Shown here one piece after another: positions 52,236 through 62,228 of a DNA stretch of 64,000 nt. Within the stretch, counting starts at the first letter, position 1. Each line of letters starts with the position of its first letter. A program made the translations under genes and the position numbers. Location of the stretch: assembly GCA_045611685.1 (NCBI GenBank), contig JAZKXO010000024.1, positions 62,001-126,000 on the forward strand, in the 5' to 3' direction. The stretch comes from SIG701 sp045611685 (lineage in GTDB: Bacteria; Bacillota; Clostridia; Oscillospirales; CAG-272). The notes beneath the pieces were generated by a model. That model was not told where the DNA came from, did no database searches, and saw only the letters and a list, made by a program, of their open reading frames with translations.

Positions 52236-54079
52236 TAAACGGTATTCGCAAGTTCAGCTTCAAGGGAATACTTGTTATCCTGCTGGTGTTTTCGCTGATT
52301 TCGGCGGTTCTCCTCGTGGAGCTGAGCGGAATACGTGCAAACCGTTATGACAGAAAACTTGAACTAATGCCGCAGGATAAAATAGTCACAAAGGATGATG
52401 CCTGTGACTCTTTAGATAAAAATACGCTTTTATTGCGCCATAGCGGCGATGCATCCTCGTGCACAGCGTATGAGCAGTTTGCTGTCATCCTTGCCGACAT
52501 GAAGGTCGGGTATGTTGCGGTAGACCTTGCACAGGATATACTGCCACCCTTTGACGGATTCACGCAGATAATCGTGCTTTTGTCCGATCTTACTCCTCTT
52601 GGACAGTCGGTTGCCGATCTTTGCGACTTTGTACATGACGGTGGTGCCGCATGGTTTCCGCTGGTGCTTGAAACTAACGTGTATTCTTCTGCAATCTCGC
52701 AGGCAATCGGCATTGACGATCTTTCGCCCGACTACTATACGGTAGAGAGCATTTATCCCAGAGAGGAGTTTATGATAGGCGGAGGACGTGCGTTTGCCGT
52801 TTCAGATCCCTTTGAATCCTCGCTTACTGTTGTACTCTCGGATGATGCAAAGGTGTATGCGAGCGCAGACGGTCCCGACGGTGTGCCGCTTGTTTGGAAA
52901 AAAGAGTACGGAAACGGTGTTTTTGTAATAGATAATATCGGTATGTACGACAAGGCGATGCGTGGTTTTTATGCGGCGTCTTACAGCTTGCTTTCGGATG
53001 TGTGCGTGTATCCGGTTATCAATGCATCCACGTTTTACCTTGACGACTTTCCCTCGCAGATACCGAGCGGTAACAGTGAATACATACAGCGGGACTATCG
53101 CACAACCATCCGCGATTTCTACATAAACATCTGGTGGCCTGATATGATGAATTTCGCCGACGAATACGGACTGAAATACACCGGACTTGCCATCGAATCC
53201 TATGACAATCATGTTGACGGAACAGCAGATGCTGCACCCGACACCGGAACATTTCTTAATTTTGGCAATATGCTCCTGCGAAAAGGCGGCGAGCTTGGAT
53301 ATCACGGCTACAACCATCAGCCGCTCGTTTTGTCGAACAAAGATTACAAGGATCATTACGATTACAAAACCTGGCAGTCCGAGACTGCCATGAAGTCTGC
53401 ATTTGACGAGCTTATCGAGCTTTGCGACACACTTTTTCCGGATGCCGAGTTTTCTTTGTATGTTCCGCCGTCGAACCTTTTGTCTGACGAGGGAAGAAAG
53501 TTCTTGATAAAGGAATATCCTCACATAAAAACAATTTCCGGAATTTATTTTGAGGATATTGCTGATGCGGAGCTTGATTTTGGATGTATGCAGGAGTTTT
53601 CGGTGGATGAAAACGGCATCGTCGATCAGCCTCGTGTTGTTTACGGCTTCATAATGGATGACTTTTTGACTATGGCTGCCGTATCGGAGCTTAATCTGCA
53701 TTTTATTAACAGCCACTTTACACACCCCGATGATGCACTTGACCCCGAGCGTGGTGCGGAGCTTGGTTGGAGTGAGATGAAACGACGTTTTGACGGCTAT
53801 CTGTCCTGGATCTACGACTCTGCTCCGGGGCTACGTAATCTCACCGGCACCGAGGCATCTGCCGCTGTGCAGCGTTTTGTTTCCGTTTCGCCAAAAACAG
53901 AGTACACCGACAACGGCGTGAAAATAACTATCGGCAATTTCTGCGACGAGGCACAGTTTCTCGTGCGATTTAACGAAAAATCACCAGAAAGTGTTACCGG
54001 TGGTGAACTCACCCATCTGACGGGTGGACTTTATCTGCTTCGTGCAACAGCGGATACCGTTGACATTACACTTAAATAG
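52223..54079 (+). CDS. DUF2194-type membrane-anchored polysaccharide deacetylase (PelA-like)
   Basis: A 618-residue protein with one N-terminal anchor (about 14-35) and an extracytoplasmic part. Residues 50-265 look like a glutamine-amidotransferase-type or Rossmann-like domain; the C-terminal half is a NodB-like carbohydrate esterase with the metal and catalytic residues D274-D275 (TFYLDDFPSQIP) and H361xxxH365 (GYHGYNHQPL). It likely deacetylates Pel polymer outside the membrane, the job of the PelA deacetylase domain. The glycoside-hydrolase domain of Pseudomonas PelA is not visible. The TTG start is supported by AAGGAGG ten bases upstream. Confidence 0.75.
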   Translation: MGELINGIRKFSFKGILVILLVFSLISAVLLVELSGIRANRYDRKLELMPQDKIVTKDDACDSLDKNTLLLRHSGDASSCTAYEQFAVILADMKVGYVAVDLAQDILPPFDGFTQIIVLLSDLTPLGQSVADLCDFVHDGGAAWFPLVLETNVYSSAISQAIGIDDLSPDYYTVESIYPREEFMIGGGRAFAVSDPFESSLTVVLSDDAKVYASADGPDGVPLVWKKEYGNGVFVIDNIGMYDKAMRGFYAASYSLLSDVCVYPVINASTFYLDDFPSQIPSGNSEYIQRDYRTTIRDFYINIWWPDMMNFADEYGLKYTGLAIESYDNHVDGTADAAPDTGTFLNFGNMLLRKGGELGYHGYNHQPLVLSNKDYKDHYDYKTWQSETAMKSAFDELIELCDTLFPDAEFSLYVPPSNLLSDEGRKFLIKEYPHIKTISGIYFEDIADAELDFGCMQEFSVDENGIVDQPRVVYGFIMDDFLTMAAVSELNLHFINSHFTHPDDALDPERGAELGWSEMKRRFDGYLSWIYDSAPGLRNLTGTEASAAVQRFVSVSPKTEYTDNGVKITIGNFCDEAQFLVRFNEKSPESVTGGELTHLTGGLYLLRATADTVDITLK

Positions 54080-54088
54080 GAGTAAGCT

Positions 54089-55519
54089 GTGAGGATCTGT
54101 TTGGTTTTGGAAGGCTGCTATCCGTTTATCAACGGCGGCGTTTCCACTTGGATGCATCAATACATAAACGAAATGCCCGAGCATGAGTTTGTGCTGTGGG
54201 TTATCGGTGCGAAAGCCGAGGATAGGGACAAGTTTGTCTACACCTTGCCCGATAATGTAGTAGAGGTAGAGCAAGTGTTTCTCGATGATGCTCTGCGTGT
54301 TAAAGATACGGGCATTTTCAATCATCGCTTCACAGACGATGAAAAGGAAGCACTCACACGTCTTGTATCTTCCGATAAACCAAACTGGGATTTGCTTTTT
54401 GAGATGTATCAGGTACGACGAATCAATCCTATGTCATACCTAAAAAGCGAAAGCTTTCTTGAAACGCTCACCGAAACCTGCCGCAAGGAGTTCCCTTTCA
54501 CAGCTTTTTCGGATACATTCCATTCCGTGCGCTCACGTCTTCTGCCCGTGCTTTATCTTATGGGCTCGAAAATCCCACAGGCGGACTGTTATCATGCCAT
54601 CTGCACGGGATACGGAGGACTTCTCGCCTCAATGGCGGCTTATATAACCAAAAAGCCGATGCTCCTTACCGAGCACGGTATCTACACAAGAGAACGCGAA
54701 GAGGAGATCATCCGCGCAAAATGGGTGGCGAGAGCTTTTAAGCCTCACTGGATAGATTTCTTCTATATGCTCTCCGATCTTACATACCAGCGCGCATTTC
54801 GCGTAACCTCTCTTTTCACCCGTGCCATGCATACCCAGATCGATATGGGATGCGATCCCTCAAAATGCAGGGTTATCGAAAACGGAATCAGCTACGAGCG
54901 GCTTTGCGATATTCCCCTTAAAGAGGATGATGGAATGGTCGATATCGGTGCGGTCGTACGTCTTGCGCCTATCAAGGATATCAAAACCATGATATACGCA
55001 TTCTTCGAGCTTTGCGCCAGACGTGACAACGTGCGCCTTCACATCATGGGCGGCGTTGACGACGAAGAGTATGCAGACGAATGCTATGCGCTCACAAAAC
55101 AGCTCGGACTTGAGGATAAGATTATTTTCACGGGACGTGTTAACATCATCGAATATTTTGAAAAGCTTGACTTTACTTTGCTCACAAGCATATCCGAGGG
55201 GCAGCCGCTGTCCGTGCTTGAATCGTTTGCCGCAAAACGTCCTGCGGTAACAACGGATGTTGGCTGCTGCAGCGAGCTTCTTAACGGGGGACCCGGGGAC
55301 ACGCTCGGCAAGGCGGGATATTTCGCTCCTCCTATGCAGCGTTCAAAGCTTGCTGACGCCATGGAGCCGCTTTGTGAATCAAGAGAGCTTCGTCTTAAGA
55401 TGGGCGAGATTGGTCAGAAGCGTGTATACGAAAATTTCCGATACATTATTATGCTCACGAAATACCGTGATCTTTACAAAGAGGTGGAAAAGGAATGGCC
55501 GGAATTGGCTTCGAATTAA
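54089..55519 (+). CDS. pelF: PelF glycosyltransferase (GT4)
   Basis: Cytoplasmic glycosyltransferase that polymerises the Pel backbone from UDP-sugars, 476 residues. The N-terminus RICLVLEGCYPFINGGVSTW is the PelF signature; the GT4 E-x7-E motif is TSISEGQPLSVLESFA. The start is a GTG with TAGGAG six bases upstream. It overlaps pelG by 25 bases. Confidence 0.93.
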   Translation: MRICLVLEGCYPFINGGVSTWMHQYINEMPEHEFVLWVIGAKAEDRDKFVYTLPDNVVEVEQVFLDDALRVKDTGIFNHRFTDDEKEALTRLVSSDKPNWDLLFEMYQVRRINPMSYLKSESFLETLTETCRKEFPFTAFSDTFHSVRSRLLPVLYLMGSKIPQADCYHAICTGYGGLLASMAAYITKKPMLLTEHGIYTREREEEIIRAKWVARAFKPHWIDFFYMLSDLTYQRAFRVTSLFTRAMHTQIDMGCDPSKCRVIENGISYERLCDIPLKEDDGMVDIGAVVRLAPIKDIKTMIYAFFELCARRDNVRLHIMGGVDDEEYADECYALTKQLGLEDKIIFTGRVNIIEYFEKLDFTLLTSISEGQPLSVLESFAAKRPAVTTDVGCCSELLNGGPGDTLGKAGYFAPPMQRSKLADAMEPLCESRELRLKMGEIGQKRVYENFRYIIMLTKYRDLYKEVEKEWPELASN

Positions 55520-56952
55520 AAAAGCTTTTTGCTAAAAAAGGCGTGCTGAATTCCGCCAAAGCATACGGCTACGCGGCGGTGATCTGCACGGGCCCCATGC
55601 TTCTCGGCGTTTTATTGCTGCTTGGTATAATGGCACTCTGTACCTTTTTCGAAGTTGGACTACACACACGAGAGCTGCTTATATGTATGATCACTTACAC
55701 CCTGCTCGCGTCTGTAACGGTATCTTCCTTCTTCTCAATGGTGGTAACAAGATACGTGGCGGATATGCTTTTTGAAGAAAAAAACGAAGCGGTTCTGCCT
55801 GCGTTTTGGGGTTCTACCGTTATTATGTTGGGGATTGGCAGTATTCTGTACGGTGTTTTTCTCGCTTTTTCGGGAGCAGCGCTTCTTCAGGGAATACTCT
55901 GCTTTACACTTTTTGGTGAGCTTATTATCGTATGGAACGCTATGAGCTTTCTGTCGGCGATCAAGGACTACAAGGGAATATTCCTGTCATTTCTTGCGTC
56001 TGTTGCTGTGAGCATACTCCTCGGTGCATTTCTCCTGTGGCTGAAGCTTCCCGTTATCGAATCGCTTCTGTTCTCGGTGAGTGTCGGATACGGAGTTATG
56101 CTTATATGGGACGTTATTCTGCTTCACCGCTATTTTCCCCATACAAAACTGGGAGCTTTCACGTTTTTGCGGTGGATAGATGCGTTTTTGCCTCTGGCTC
56201 TTTCGGGATTTTTTATGAATATCGGTATGTTTTCACATCTTGTGATAATGTGGTTTTCCGACATTGGAGTCAGGGTACACGGCTTATTTTACGGTGCGCC
56301 GTGGTACGACGTTCCCGCACTGCTTGCGTTCATGACCGCACTTATGACTACCGTCAATTTCGTAGTGGCGGTTGAAGTAAACTTTTACCCCAAATACCGC
56401 AATCATTACAGCCTTTATAACGACAAGGGCACGATCGACAACATAAAGCAAGCCGAAAAGGAAATGATCGGCACGCTGAAAACCGAGCTGTTCTACACCG
56501 CGCTCAAACAGCTTTTGTTTACCGCGGCCGTTATTGCACTCGGCGGATATCTTCTCGATCTGCTTCCGCTCGGATTTAACGAGGTCATGCGTGGATATTT
56601 CCGTACTCTTTGTGTGGGATACGGCGTTTATGCCATCGGGAATATGCTTATGCTGATCTTGCTCTATTTTACGGATTACAAGGGTGCATTCATCACCACG
56701 GCAGTCTTTGCCGCGGCAACAGTTGGCTTTTCGGTGTTATCGCTGTTCTTTTCGAGTATCTACTACGGCTTCGGCTTTTTGATTGCTGCTATGATATTTG
56801 CCGCCGTATGCGCCGTGAGGCTTGATTATTTTACAAAACGGCTTCCGTACTATATTCTGTCGGTTCAGCCGCTTGTATCAGAGGACCGATCCGGGATTTT
56901 TACAAAACTCGGAGTATTTTTGGAGGATAAACTGGAGGAAACAAAAAAATGA
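55495..56952 (+). CDS. pelG: PelG exopolysaccharide transporter
   Basis: Polytopic membrane protein, 485 residues with about 12 segments, of the Wzx/MATE-like group that carries Pel across the membrane. The N-terminus MAGIGFELKKLFAKKG is the PelG signature. It starts inside the end of pelF and its stop overlaps the next ATG by four bases (ATGA). Some segments are separated by conserved basic residues (IDNIKQAEKEMIGTLKTELF loop). Confidence 0.93.
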   Translation: MAGIGFELKKLFAKKGVLNSAKAYGYAAVICTGPMLLGVLLLLGIMALCTFFEVGLHTRELLICMITYTLLASVTVSSFFSMVVTRYVADMLFEEKNEAVLPAFWGSTVIMLGIGSILYGVFLAFSGAALLQGILCFTLFGELIIVWNAMSFLSAIKDYKGIFLSFLASVAVSILLGAFLLWLKLPVIESLLFSVSVGYGVMLIWDVILLHRYFPHTKLGAFTFLRWIDAFLPLALSGFFMNIGMFSHLVIMWFSDIGVRVHGLFYGAPWYDVPALLAFMTALMTTVNFVVAVEVNFYPKYRNHYSLYNDKGTIDNIKQAEKEMIGTLKTELFYTALKQLLFTAAVIALGGYLLDLLPLGFNEVMRGYFRTLCVGYGVYAIGNMLMLILLYFTDYKGAFITTAVFAAATVGFSVLSLFFSSIYYGFGFLIAAMIFAAVCAVRLDYFTKRLPYYILSVQPLVSEDRSGIFTKLGVFLEDKLEETKK

Positions 56953-58712
56953 AGAAAAAGATTTTTTCCGCCGTGTGTTTGCTTTTTACGGTTGCTATGT
57001 GTCTGCCCGGATGCGATGATACATTTGATTCAGCCGTGAATTCAAATCTCGGCACGACGATTGATAAATCGGAAATACAGGCAGGAGAAAACATTCACAT
57101 ACGCGATAAAAATCTCTTGTATGAGCAGCAGAATAATACCGAAATTGTAACGATGTATCTCACTGTTTCCATGGGCAATTCCGCCGAGAATACCGATCAC
57201 ACATGGGAGGAAATAAATACCTATTCCGCTTACGATTACGAAGAAATGGGTGTTGAGCGGTATAAAATAGCCGGGCTGATTCAAGTGGGCGATGACAACG
57301 GACTAATCCCCGGTGAGCTTGGCTACGGTCAGGTCGCACCCAACTGCACGGTGCAGATACGTGGTCAGTCTTCCAGCCGAAACGTGCAGAAAAACTATAA
57401 AATCAGCATCAAAGACAACAAGGGTGACTGGCGTGGGCAGCAGACAATAGCACTCAACAAGCATCAAGGCGACGGTCTTCGTTTTCGCAACAAGCTCGGA
57501 TTTGACCTTCTCTCGGATATCGACGAGCTGATGAGTCTTCGCACAACCTTTGTACGCCTTTATGTGAAGGATCTGACCTCGGGAGCCGACGCGAAATTCG
57601 AGGATTACGGAATCTATACGCAGGTTGAACAGCTTAACAAGACTGCTCTCGAGCGTCACGGGCTCGACAAGAGAGGGCATCTTTATAAGATCAACTTCTG
57701 CGAGTTTTACCGTTATGAAGACACGATAGTTGCAAAGGACGATCCGAGATACGATATTGCAAAGTTTGAAGAGATACTTGAGATCAAGGGCGATGACGAT
57801 CATACAAAGCTCATACGTTTGCTTGAGAGAATAAACGACTATTCAATCCCGATAGAAACCATACTCGATGAGGATTTCGATATTGAGAATGTCGCCTATT
57901 GGATGGCATTTCAGCTGCTCGTCGGAAACGTTGATACACAGAGCCGAAACTTTTATATGTACAGCGCACAGAACGATAGCCGCTGGTACATACTCTCATG
58001 GGACCTTGACGGTGCATTTAAACGTAAGGAATGGGAACTCCTCGAGAGAAACGACTACAGTGAATGGGAGTCAGGCGTTAGTAACTATTGGGGCAATGTA
58101 TTTTTCAGGAGATGTCTGAAGTCCGATGCTTACCGTGAGGCACTTACCGAAGCGGTGGAGGATATTTATACACAGTTGTGCGACGGACGCACGGAGAAAT
58201 ATGCCACCACTTATGCCGAGCTCCTAAAGCCGCTGGTTTACACCGGACGTGATGCTCTCTATATGCCGGTCACTTCGGAGCAATACGATATTATTGCCAC
58301 CACTCTGGTTGATGAAATAAAAGCTAACTACCAAAGATTTAAGGATTCCTTTGATAAGCCTATGCCATTCTTCATCGGCGTTCCTCAGAATGACGGGGCA
58401 AAGATAAGCCTCGTTTGGGAAGCATCGTACACATTCGATGCAGAAAATATCTCTTACACGTTTGAGCTTGCAAAGGACTACACTTTCACAAATCCTATAG
58501 TGAAGCTTGAAAATCTCAAAATTCCGGCAGCAGAATTTGACCGTCTGCCAGAGGGACAGTACTTTATCCGGGTGAAAGCCCACGATGCGAGCGGTCAGAC
58601 ACAGACTGCGTTTGACTCATACATGGCCGAAAATGGTAAAGTTTACGGAACAAAATGCTTCTATGTTGATGCGAACGGACAGATCGTGGAGGATGTTTAT
58701 GTCGAAGACTGA
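56949..58712 (+). CDS. CotH kinase-like lipoprotein
   Basis: Exported CotH-family protein, 587 residues, with the lipobox LPGC (Cys22), so anchored to the outer face of the membrane. CotH proteins are atypical protein kinases; Bacillus CotH phosphorylates spore-coat proteins. Family motifs: VQIRGQSSSRNVQKNYKISI, FEDYGIYTQVEQLNK, VGNVDTQSRNFYMYS and ILSWDLDGAFKR (the two aspartate-bearing blocks near the catalytic site). A C-terminal fibronectin-like segment (SLVWEASYTFDAENISYTF) follows. Substrate unknown; the place suggests a target in the Pel machine or the polymer. Confidence 0.88.
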   Translation: MKKKIFSAVCLLFTVAMCLPGCDDTFDSAVNSNLGTTIDKSEIQAGENIHIRDKNLLYEQQNNTEIVTMYLTVSMGNSAENTDHTWEEINTYSAYDYEEMGVERYKIAGLIQVGDDNGLIPGELGYGQVAPNCTVQIRGQSSSRNVQKNYKISIKDNKGDWRGQQTIALNKHQGDGLRFRNKLGFDLLSDIDELMSLRTTFVRLYVKDLTSGADAKFEDYGIYTQVEQLNKTALERHGLDKRGHLYKINFCEFYRYEDTIVAKDDPRYDIAKFEEILEIKGDDDHTKLIRLLERINDYSIPIETILDEDFDIENVAYWMAFQLLVGNVDTQSRNFYMYSAQNDSRWYILSWDLDGAFKRKEWELLERNDYSEWESGVSNYWGNVFFRRCLKSDAYREALTEAVEDIYTQLCDGRTEKYATTYAELLKPLVYTGRDALYMPVTSEQYDIIATTLVDEIKANYQRFKDSFDKPMPFFIGVPQNDGAKISLVWEASYTFDAENISYTFELAKDYTFTNPIVKLENLKIPAAEFDRLPEGQYFIRVKAHDASGQTQTAFDSYMAENGKVYGTKCFYVDANGQIVEDVYVED

Positions 58713-59421
58713 ACGCTACCGTCACGAGTGGAAGTATCTTATTGATACCGCACAGAAGGAGCTTATCTGCCGGCGACTCTCTCCGTTTTTAGAGCTAGAC
58801 AAGCACGCAAAATCAGGCGGATATATGATCAGGAGCCTGTATTTCGATGATTATTTCAACACAGCCTATGAAGAAAAGGATGCAGGCGTGCTTGAACGTA
58901 AGAAATACAGAATCCGCATCTATAACTGTTCAGACAGCAGCATAAAGCTTGAGCGAAAAAAGAAATTCGGCAGTTACATCTTCAAGGAATCGGCAACGCT
59001 CACAAGGGATGAGGTCTATAAAATCCTCGATGGCGACTATGAATTTCTGCTGCACAGCAAATATCCGCTTTGCCGTGAATTCTACGTGGAATGTGTCAGC
59101 AACGTAATGCGTCCGCGCACTATCGTTGACTATGACCGCGAGCCGTGGATTCTGGATGCCGGAACGGTGCGCATCACCTTTGATATGGACGTGCGTGCTG
59201 CTGTCGGAAGTTACGATATTTTCGACGACACGCTTCCCGCACTCCCCGTGCTTGAGCCGGGCAAGTGTGTAATGGAGGTGAAATACACCGAATTTCTGCC
59301 GAGGTTTGTGCGCGACATTTTACCGGACAGGGCATCCGAATTTACCGCAGTGTCGAAATATGTGCTTTGCTATGAGAAGACAGAGTATATGCGAAGCTTT
59401 AAATATTGGTATGAAAATTAA
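58699..59421 (+). CDS. VTC-domain (polyphosphate polymerase-like) protein
   Basis: A 240-residue triphosphate-tunnel protein of the VTC family. RYRHEWKYLID, SLYFDDYFNTAYEEK, ERKKYRIRIYN, SIKLERKKKFGSYIFKE and VMEVKYTEFLP carry the lysines, arginines and acidic residues that line the tunnel. Yeast Vtc4 makes polyphosphate with such a domain; bacterial members with CotH and DUF4956 neighbours have no settled role. The ATG at 58699 has GGAGG nearby; it overlaps the CotH gene by 14 bases. Confidence 0.9.
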   Translation: MSKTERYRHEWKYLIDTAQKELICRRLSPFLELDKHAKSGGYMIRSLYFDDYFNTAYEEKDAGVLERKKYRIRIYNCSDSSIKLERKKKFGSYIFKESATLTRDEVYKILDGDYEFLLHSKYPLCREFYVECVSNVMRPRTIVDYDREPWILDAGTVRITFDMDVRAAVGSYDIFDDTLPALPVLEPGKCVMEVKYTEFLPRFVRDILPDRASEFTAVSKYVLCYEKTEYMRSFKYWYEN

Positions 59422-59435
59422 TTTGGAGGATGACT

Positions 59436-60107
59436 ATGAGTGTGCAGGACTTTATAAAAAAATCAATTCTCGAGTCGGGCGCGTTTGACGGCGTAACCGT
59501 GTCGAATGCCGCTATCGGACTCCTAACCGCTCTTATCATGGGTGCCGTGATATATTTTGTGTATAGAAAATTTTATACAGGTGTTATCTATTCCCGTGCA
59601 TTTGCCATAACACTTGTAGGCATGACTGTGCTGACAGCTATGGTGACGCTTGCCATCAGTACAAACATCGTAATCTCCCTGGGTATGGTCGGTGCGCTGT
59701 CTATCGTCCGGTTCCGTACCGCCATCAAGGATCCGCTTGACCTGCTATATCTCTTCTGGGCTATTACAACGGGAATCACCGCGGGTGCAGGAATGTATGC
59801 GCTCGTTGCAGTAGCGGCACTTGTTATGACACTTATGATAATTCTATTCTATCATAAACAGCAAAAGGGACGCATCTATATACTTGTTGTCCACTACACC
59901 GGTGATGCGGTCGGGGATGACATCATCCGCGCATTCGGTAAGATGAAGTATTTCATCAAATCCAAGACCGCGAGAAAAGATAAAACCGAAATGGCAATCG
60001 AGGTATTCTGCAAAAACAACGATACCTTCTTTATGGAAAAAATAAACTCGATTGATGGGGTTGATGATACTACCCTAATTCAATATAACGGTGAATATCA
60101 TGGATAA
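59436..60107 (+). CDS. DUF4956 membrane protein
   Basis: A 223-residue protein with about four membrane segments and a soluble C-terminus. The signature ISLGMVGALSIVRFRTAIKD and PLDLLYLFWAITTGITAGAG identifies DUF4956, which commonly lies beside VTC and CotH genes. Function unknown; the C-terminal part (YILVVHYTG) resembles a small ferredoxin-like domain. The ATG at 59436 has GGAGG six bases upstream. It overlaps the EAL gene by eight bases. Confidence 0.9.
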   Translation: MSVQDFIKKSILESGAFDGVTVSNAAIGLLTALIMGAVIYFVYRKFYTGVIYSRAFAITLVGMTVLTAMVTLAISTNIVISLGMVGALSIVRFRTAIKDPLDLLYLFWAITTGITAGAGMYALVAVAALVMTLMIILFYHKQQKGRIYILVVHYTGDAVGDDIIRAFGKMKYFIKSKTARKDKTEMAIEVFCKNNDTFFMEKINSIDGVDDTTLIQYNGEYHG

Positions 60108-62190
60108 GATTTTTCAGTCATTAAACGATTTCTCAACCGTAAAAAAGCTCTTTGAGGCTATCAACAAAACAACGGATGACTTTTTGTTTGTGTTTGATAT
60201 ACCGCACGATGAGAACCGTTTTTTCGGCTCCATTGACGAGCGATTTGCCGTGAGAAAGCCGGGGAGTGAGGTCAATACCTTTGAGGAAATGCTTACAGTC
60301 GTACATCCGGCTGACCGAAAGACACTTTGTGAGGATATAGAAAGAATCAAAAACGGTACACAGGACGCTCACGATATGAACTACCGTTGGATCAATCGTG
60401 ACGGCGAAATCGTATGGGTCAGCTGTCGGGGACGGGTCGTACGTGATGAAAGCGGTAGCCCCCATCTCATGATAGGAAGAGTGTCGGAGGAAGCGGTGCG
60501 TCATCTCTATAATCCGATCACCGGCCTTCCCAATAAAACCAAGCTTCGTGAAGACCTGACGGTGCATTTGATGGGGTCTGTGGGATCGCTTATGTTACTT
60601 GAAATTCCCGAGCTTGCGGACATTAATTTAAGTCATGGACGAGGCTTCGGAAATCAGCTGCTTTGTGAGGTGGCGGATATTCTTAACGGAATAGATTCGG
60701 TGGAAGAAGCATACCACATCGACCATAATAATTTTGCGGCTGTGATCAGCGAATCCTCCTACGAGAAAACGCAGGAGATATACCGGCAGATAAACAGTGT
60801 TATGAGTGAAAAATGTTCGTTCTGCGCCGGAGCTGTTCCGATCGACAAGAGTCTCTTTATCGATGTTTCTCAACTGATAGATTCCGCAAATGTCACTCTG
60901 CAAAAAGCAAAGCAAAAAACAACCGACTGTTTTGAATTCTTTTCTGCCGAGGATATTGAGCAAAGAATACGTGCACTTACACTTCTTGAGGAGCTCAAGG
61001 AGAGTGTACAAAACAACTTCGAAGGCTTCGAGCTTTGGTATCAGCCTCAGGTGAGAAGCGGGAGCTATGAGCTCTACGGGGTGGAGGCACTGCTCAGATA
61101 TAATTCAAAAAAACGTGGAAAGGTTTTCCCTGATTCATTCATCCCGCTTCTCGAACAATCACGTCTGATTGAGGCTGTGGGAATGTGGGTGCTGAATCAG
61201 GCACTCGCTCAGTGTAAAGCGTGGCGCGAATTTATTCCGTCACTGCAGGTGAGCGTGAACTTTTCAAGCGTTCAGTTTGAGGACCATAAAATCGGAGAAA
61301 AAATTGTTGATGCTCTGAAAAATGCGAGAATGCCCGGAGAGTCGCTTACCGTTGAATTAACGGAGTCCGTTCAACTGCATCAGGACAAGCATTTTTATGA
61401 TTTGATCAAGTATATTAAATCGTACGGAGTGCGTTTTTCCATAGATGATTTCGGAACGGGATATTCAAATCTCGGATATTTGAAACAGATTGACGTAAGC
61501 GAAATCAAAATTGATCGAAGCTTCGTGTCCGAGATCGAAAATAACACCTACAATTACCGACTTATCAGCAACGTAATTGAATTTGCGAAAACCAACTCCA
61601 TACATGCGTGCTGTGAGGGTATTGAAACCGCAAAAGAACTTTCTATACTTGAGCCGCTTCAGGTGGATTTTTTCCAGGGATATCTCTTTGACAAGCCCTG
61701 CACAGTTGATGAGATCGCACAAAAGTACATCCACAAATCTTCCGATGCATATGAGGCAAGAATCGCGGCTATTGAGGAGATAAACCGTTTCAAAGAGCAA
61801 TTCGGAACGATACACTTCGAGCCAAAGAATATCCTGCGTGCAAATGATATCGGGCTGTGGATCATTCGAATTGACGAAAAAAACAACCGTAATGAGCTGC
61901 ACGTAGATGATGTGATGGAGCGAGTGCTCGGCCTCACGGAGAAGTTATCACCGGGTGAGTGTTACGATTATTGGCACAGCCGCATTTCTCACGAAGATAA
62001 GGAATATGTAGATAACGCTGTCAATGTGATGATAAATGACGGAAAGGCAGTACAATTCGGTTATCGCTGGAATCATCCGGAGGTCGGTCAGGTAACCGTA
62101 CGCAGCAGCGGAATACGCACGTCGGATGAAGGCGGTAAGATAGTGCTTGAGGGCTATCATCGTATACTCACCGGAGTTGAGGGAGCGTAA
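60100..62190 (+). CDS. PAS-degenerate GGDEF-EAL protein (c-di-GMP phosphodiesterase) with extra PAS
   Basis: A 696-residue soluble protein. PAS domain about 15-130; degenerate GGDEF domain 140-280 (HIDHNNFAAV replaces GGDEF); EAL domain 290-545 with all metal and catalytic residues: E329 (EALLRY), N387, E419, D449-D450 (DDFGTGYSN), K470, E506 (EGIE) and Q526. A second PAS-like domain follows (580-690) and the protein ends with it. Likely an active c-di-GMP phosphodiesterase. The GTG at 60091 is rejected in favour of the ATG at 60100 with GGTGA upstream. Confidence 0.9.
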   Translation: MDKIFQSLNDFSTVKKLFEAINKTTDDFLFVFDIPHDENRFFGSIDERFAVRKPGSEVNTFEEMLTVVHPADRKTLCEDIERIKNGTQDAHDMNYRWINRDGEIVWVSCRGRVVRDESGSPHLMIGRVSEEAVRHLYNPITGLPNKTKLREDLTVHLMGSVGSLMLLEIPELADINLSHGRGFGNQLLCEVADILNGIDSVEEAYHIDHNNFAAVISESSYEKTQEIYRQINSVMSEKCSFCAGAVPIDKSLFIDVSQLIDSANVTLQKAKQKTTDCFEFFSAEDIEQRIRALTLLEELKESVQNNFEGFELWYQPQVRSGSYELYGVEALLRYNSKKRGKVFPDSFIPLLEQSRLIEAVGMWVLNQALAQCKAWREFIPSLQVSVNFSSVQFEDHKIGEKIVDALKNARMPGESLTVELTESVQLHQDKHFYDLIKYIKSYGVRFSIDDFGTGYSNLGYLKQIDVSEIKIDRSFVSEIENNTYNYRLISNVIEFAKTNSIHACCEGIETAKELSILEPLQVDFFQGYLFDKPCTVDEIAQKYIHKSSDAYEARIAAIEEINRFKEQFGTIHFEPKNILRANDIGLWIIRIDEKNNRNELHVDDVMERVLGLTEKLSPGECYDYWHSRISHEDKEYVDNAVNVMINDGKAVQFGYRWNHPEVGQVTVRSSGIRTSDEGGKIVLEGYHRILTGVEGA

Positions 62191-62228
62191 ATACGCAAAT
62201 AATAAAGCAAGACCAAGGAGCAAATACT

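Noticed and set aside
52802..53725. A 307-codon minus-strand frame inside the pel operon
   Set aside because: Antisense to the DUF2194 deacetylase with its metal residues in frame; no independent support.
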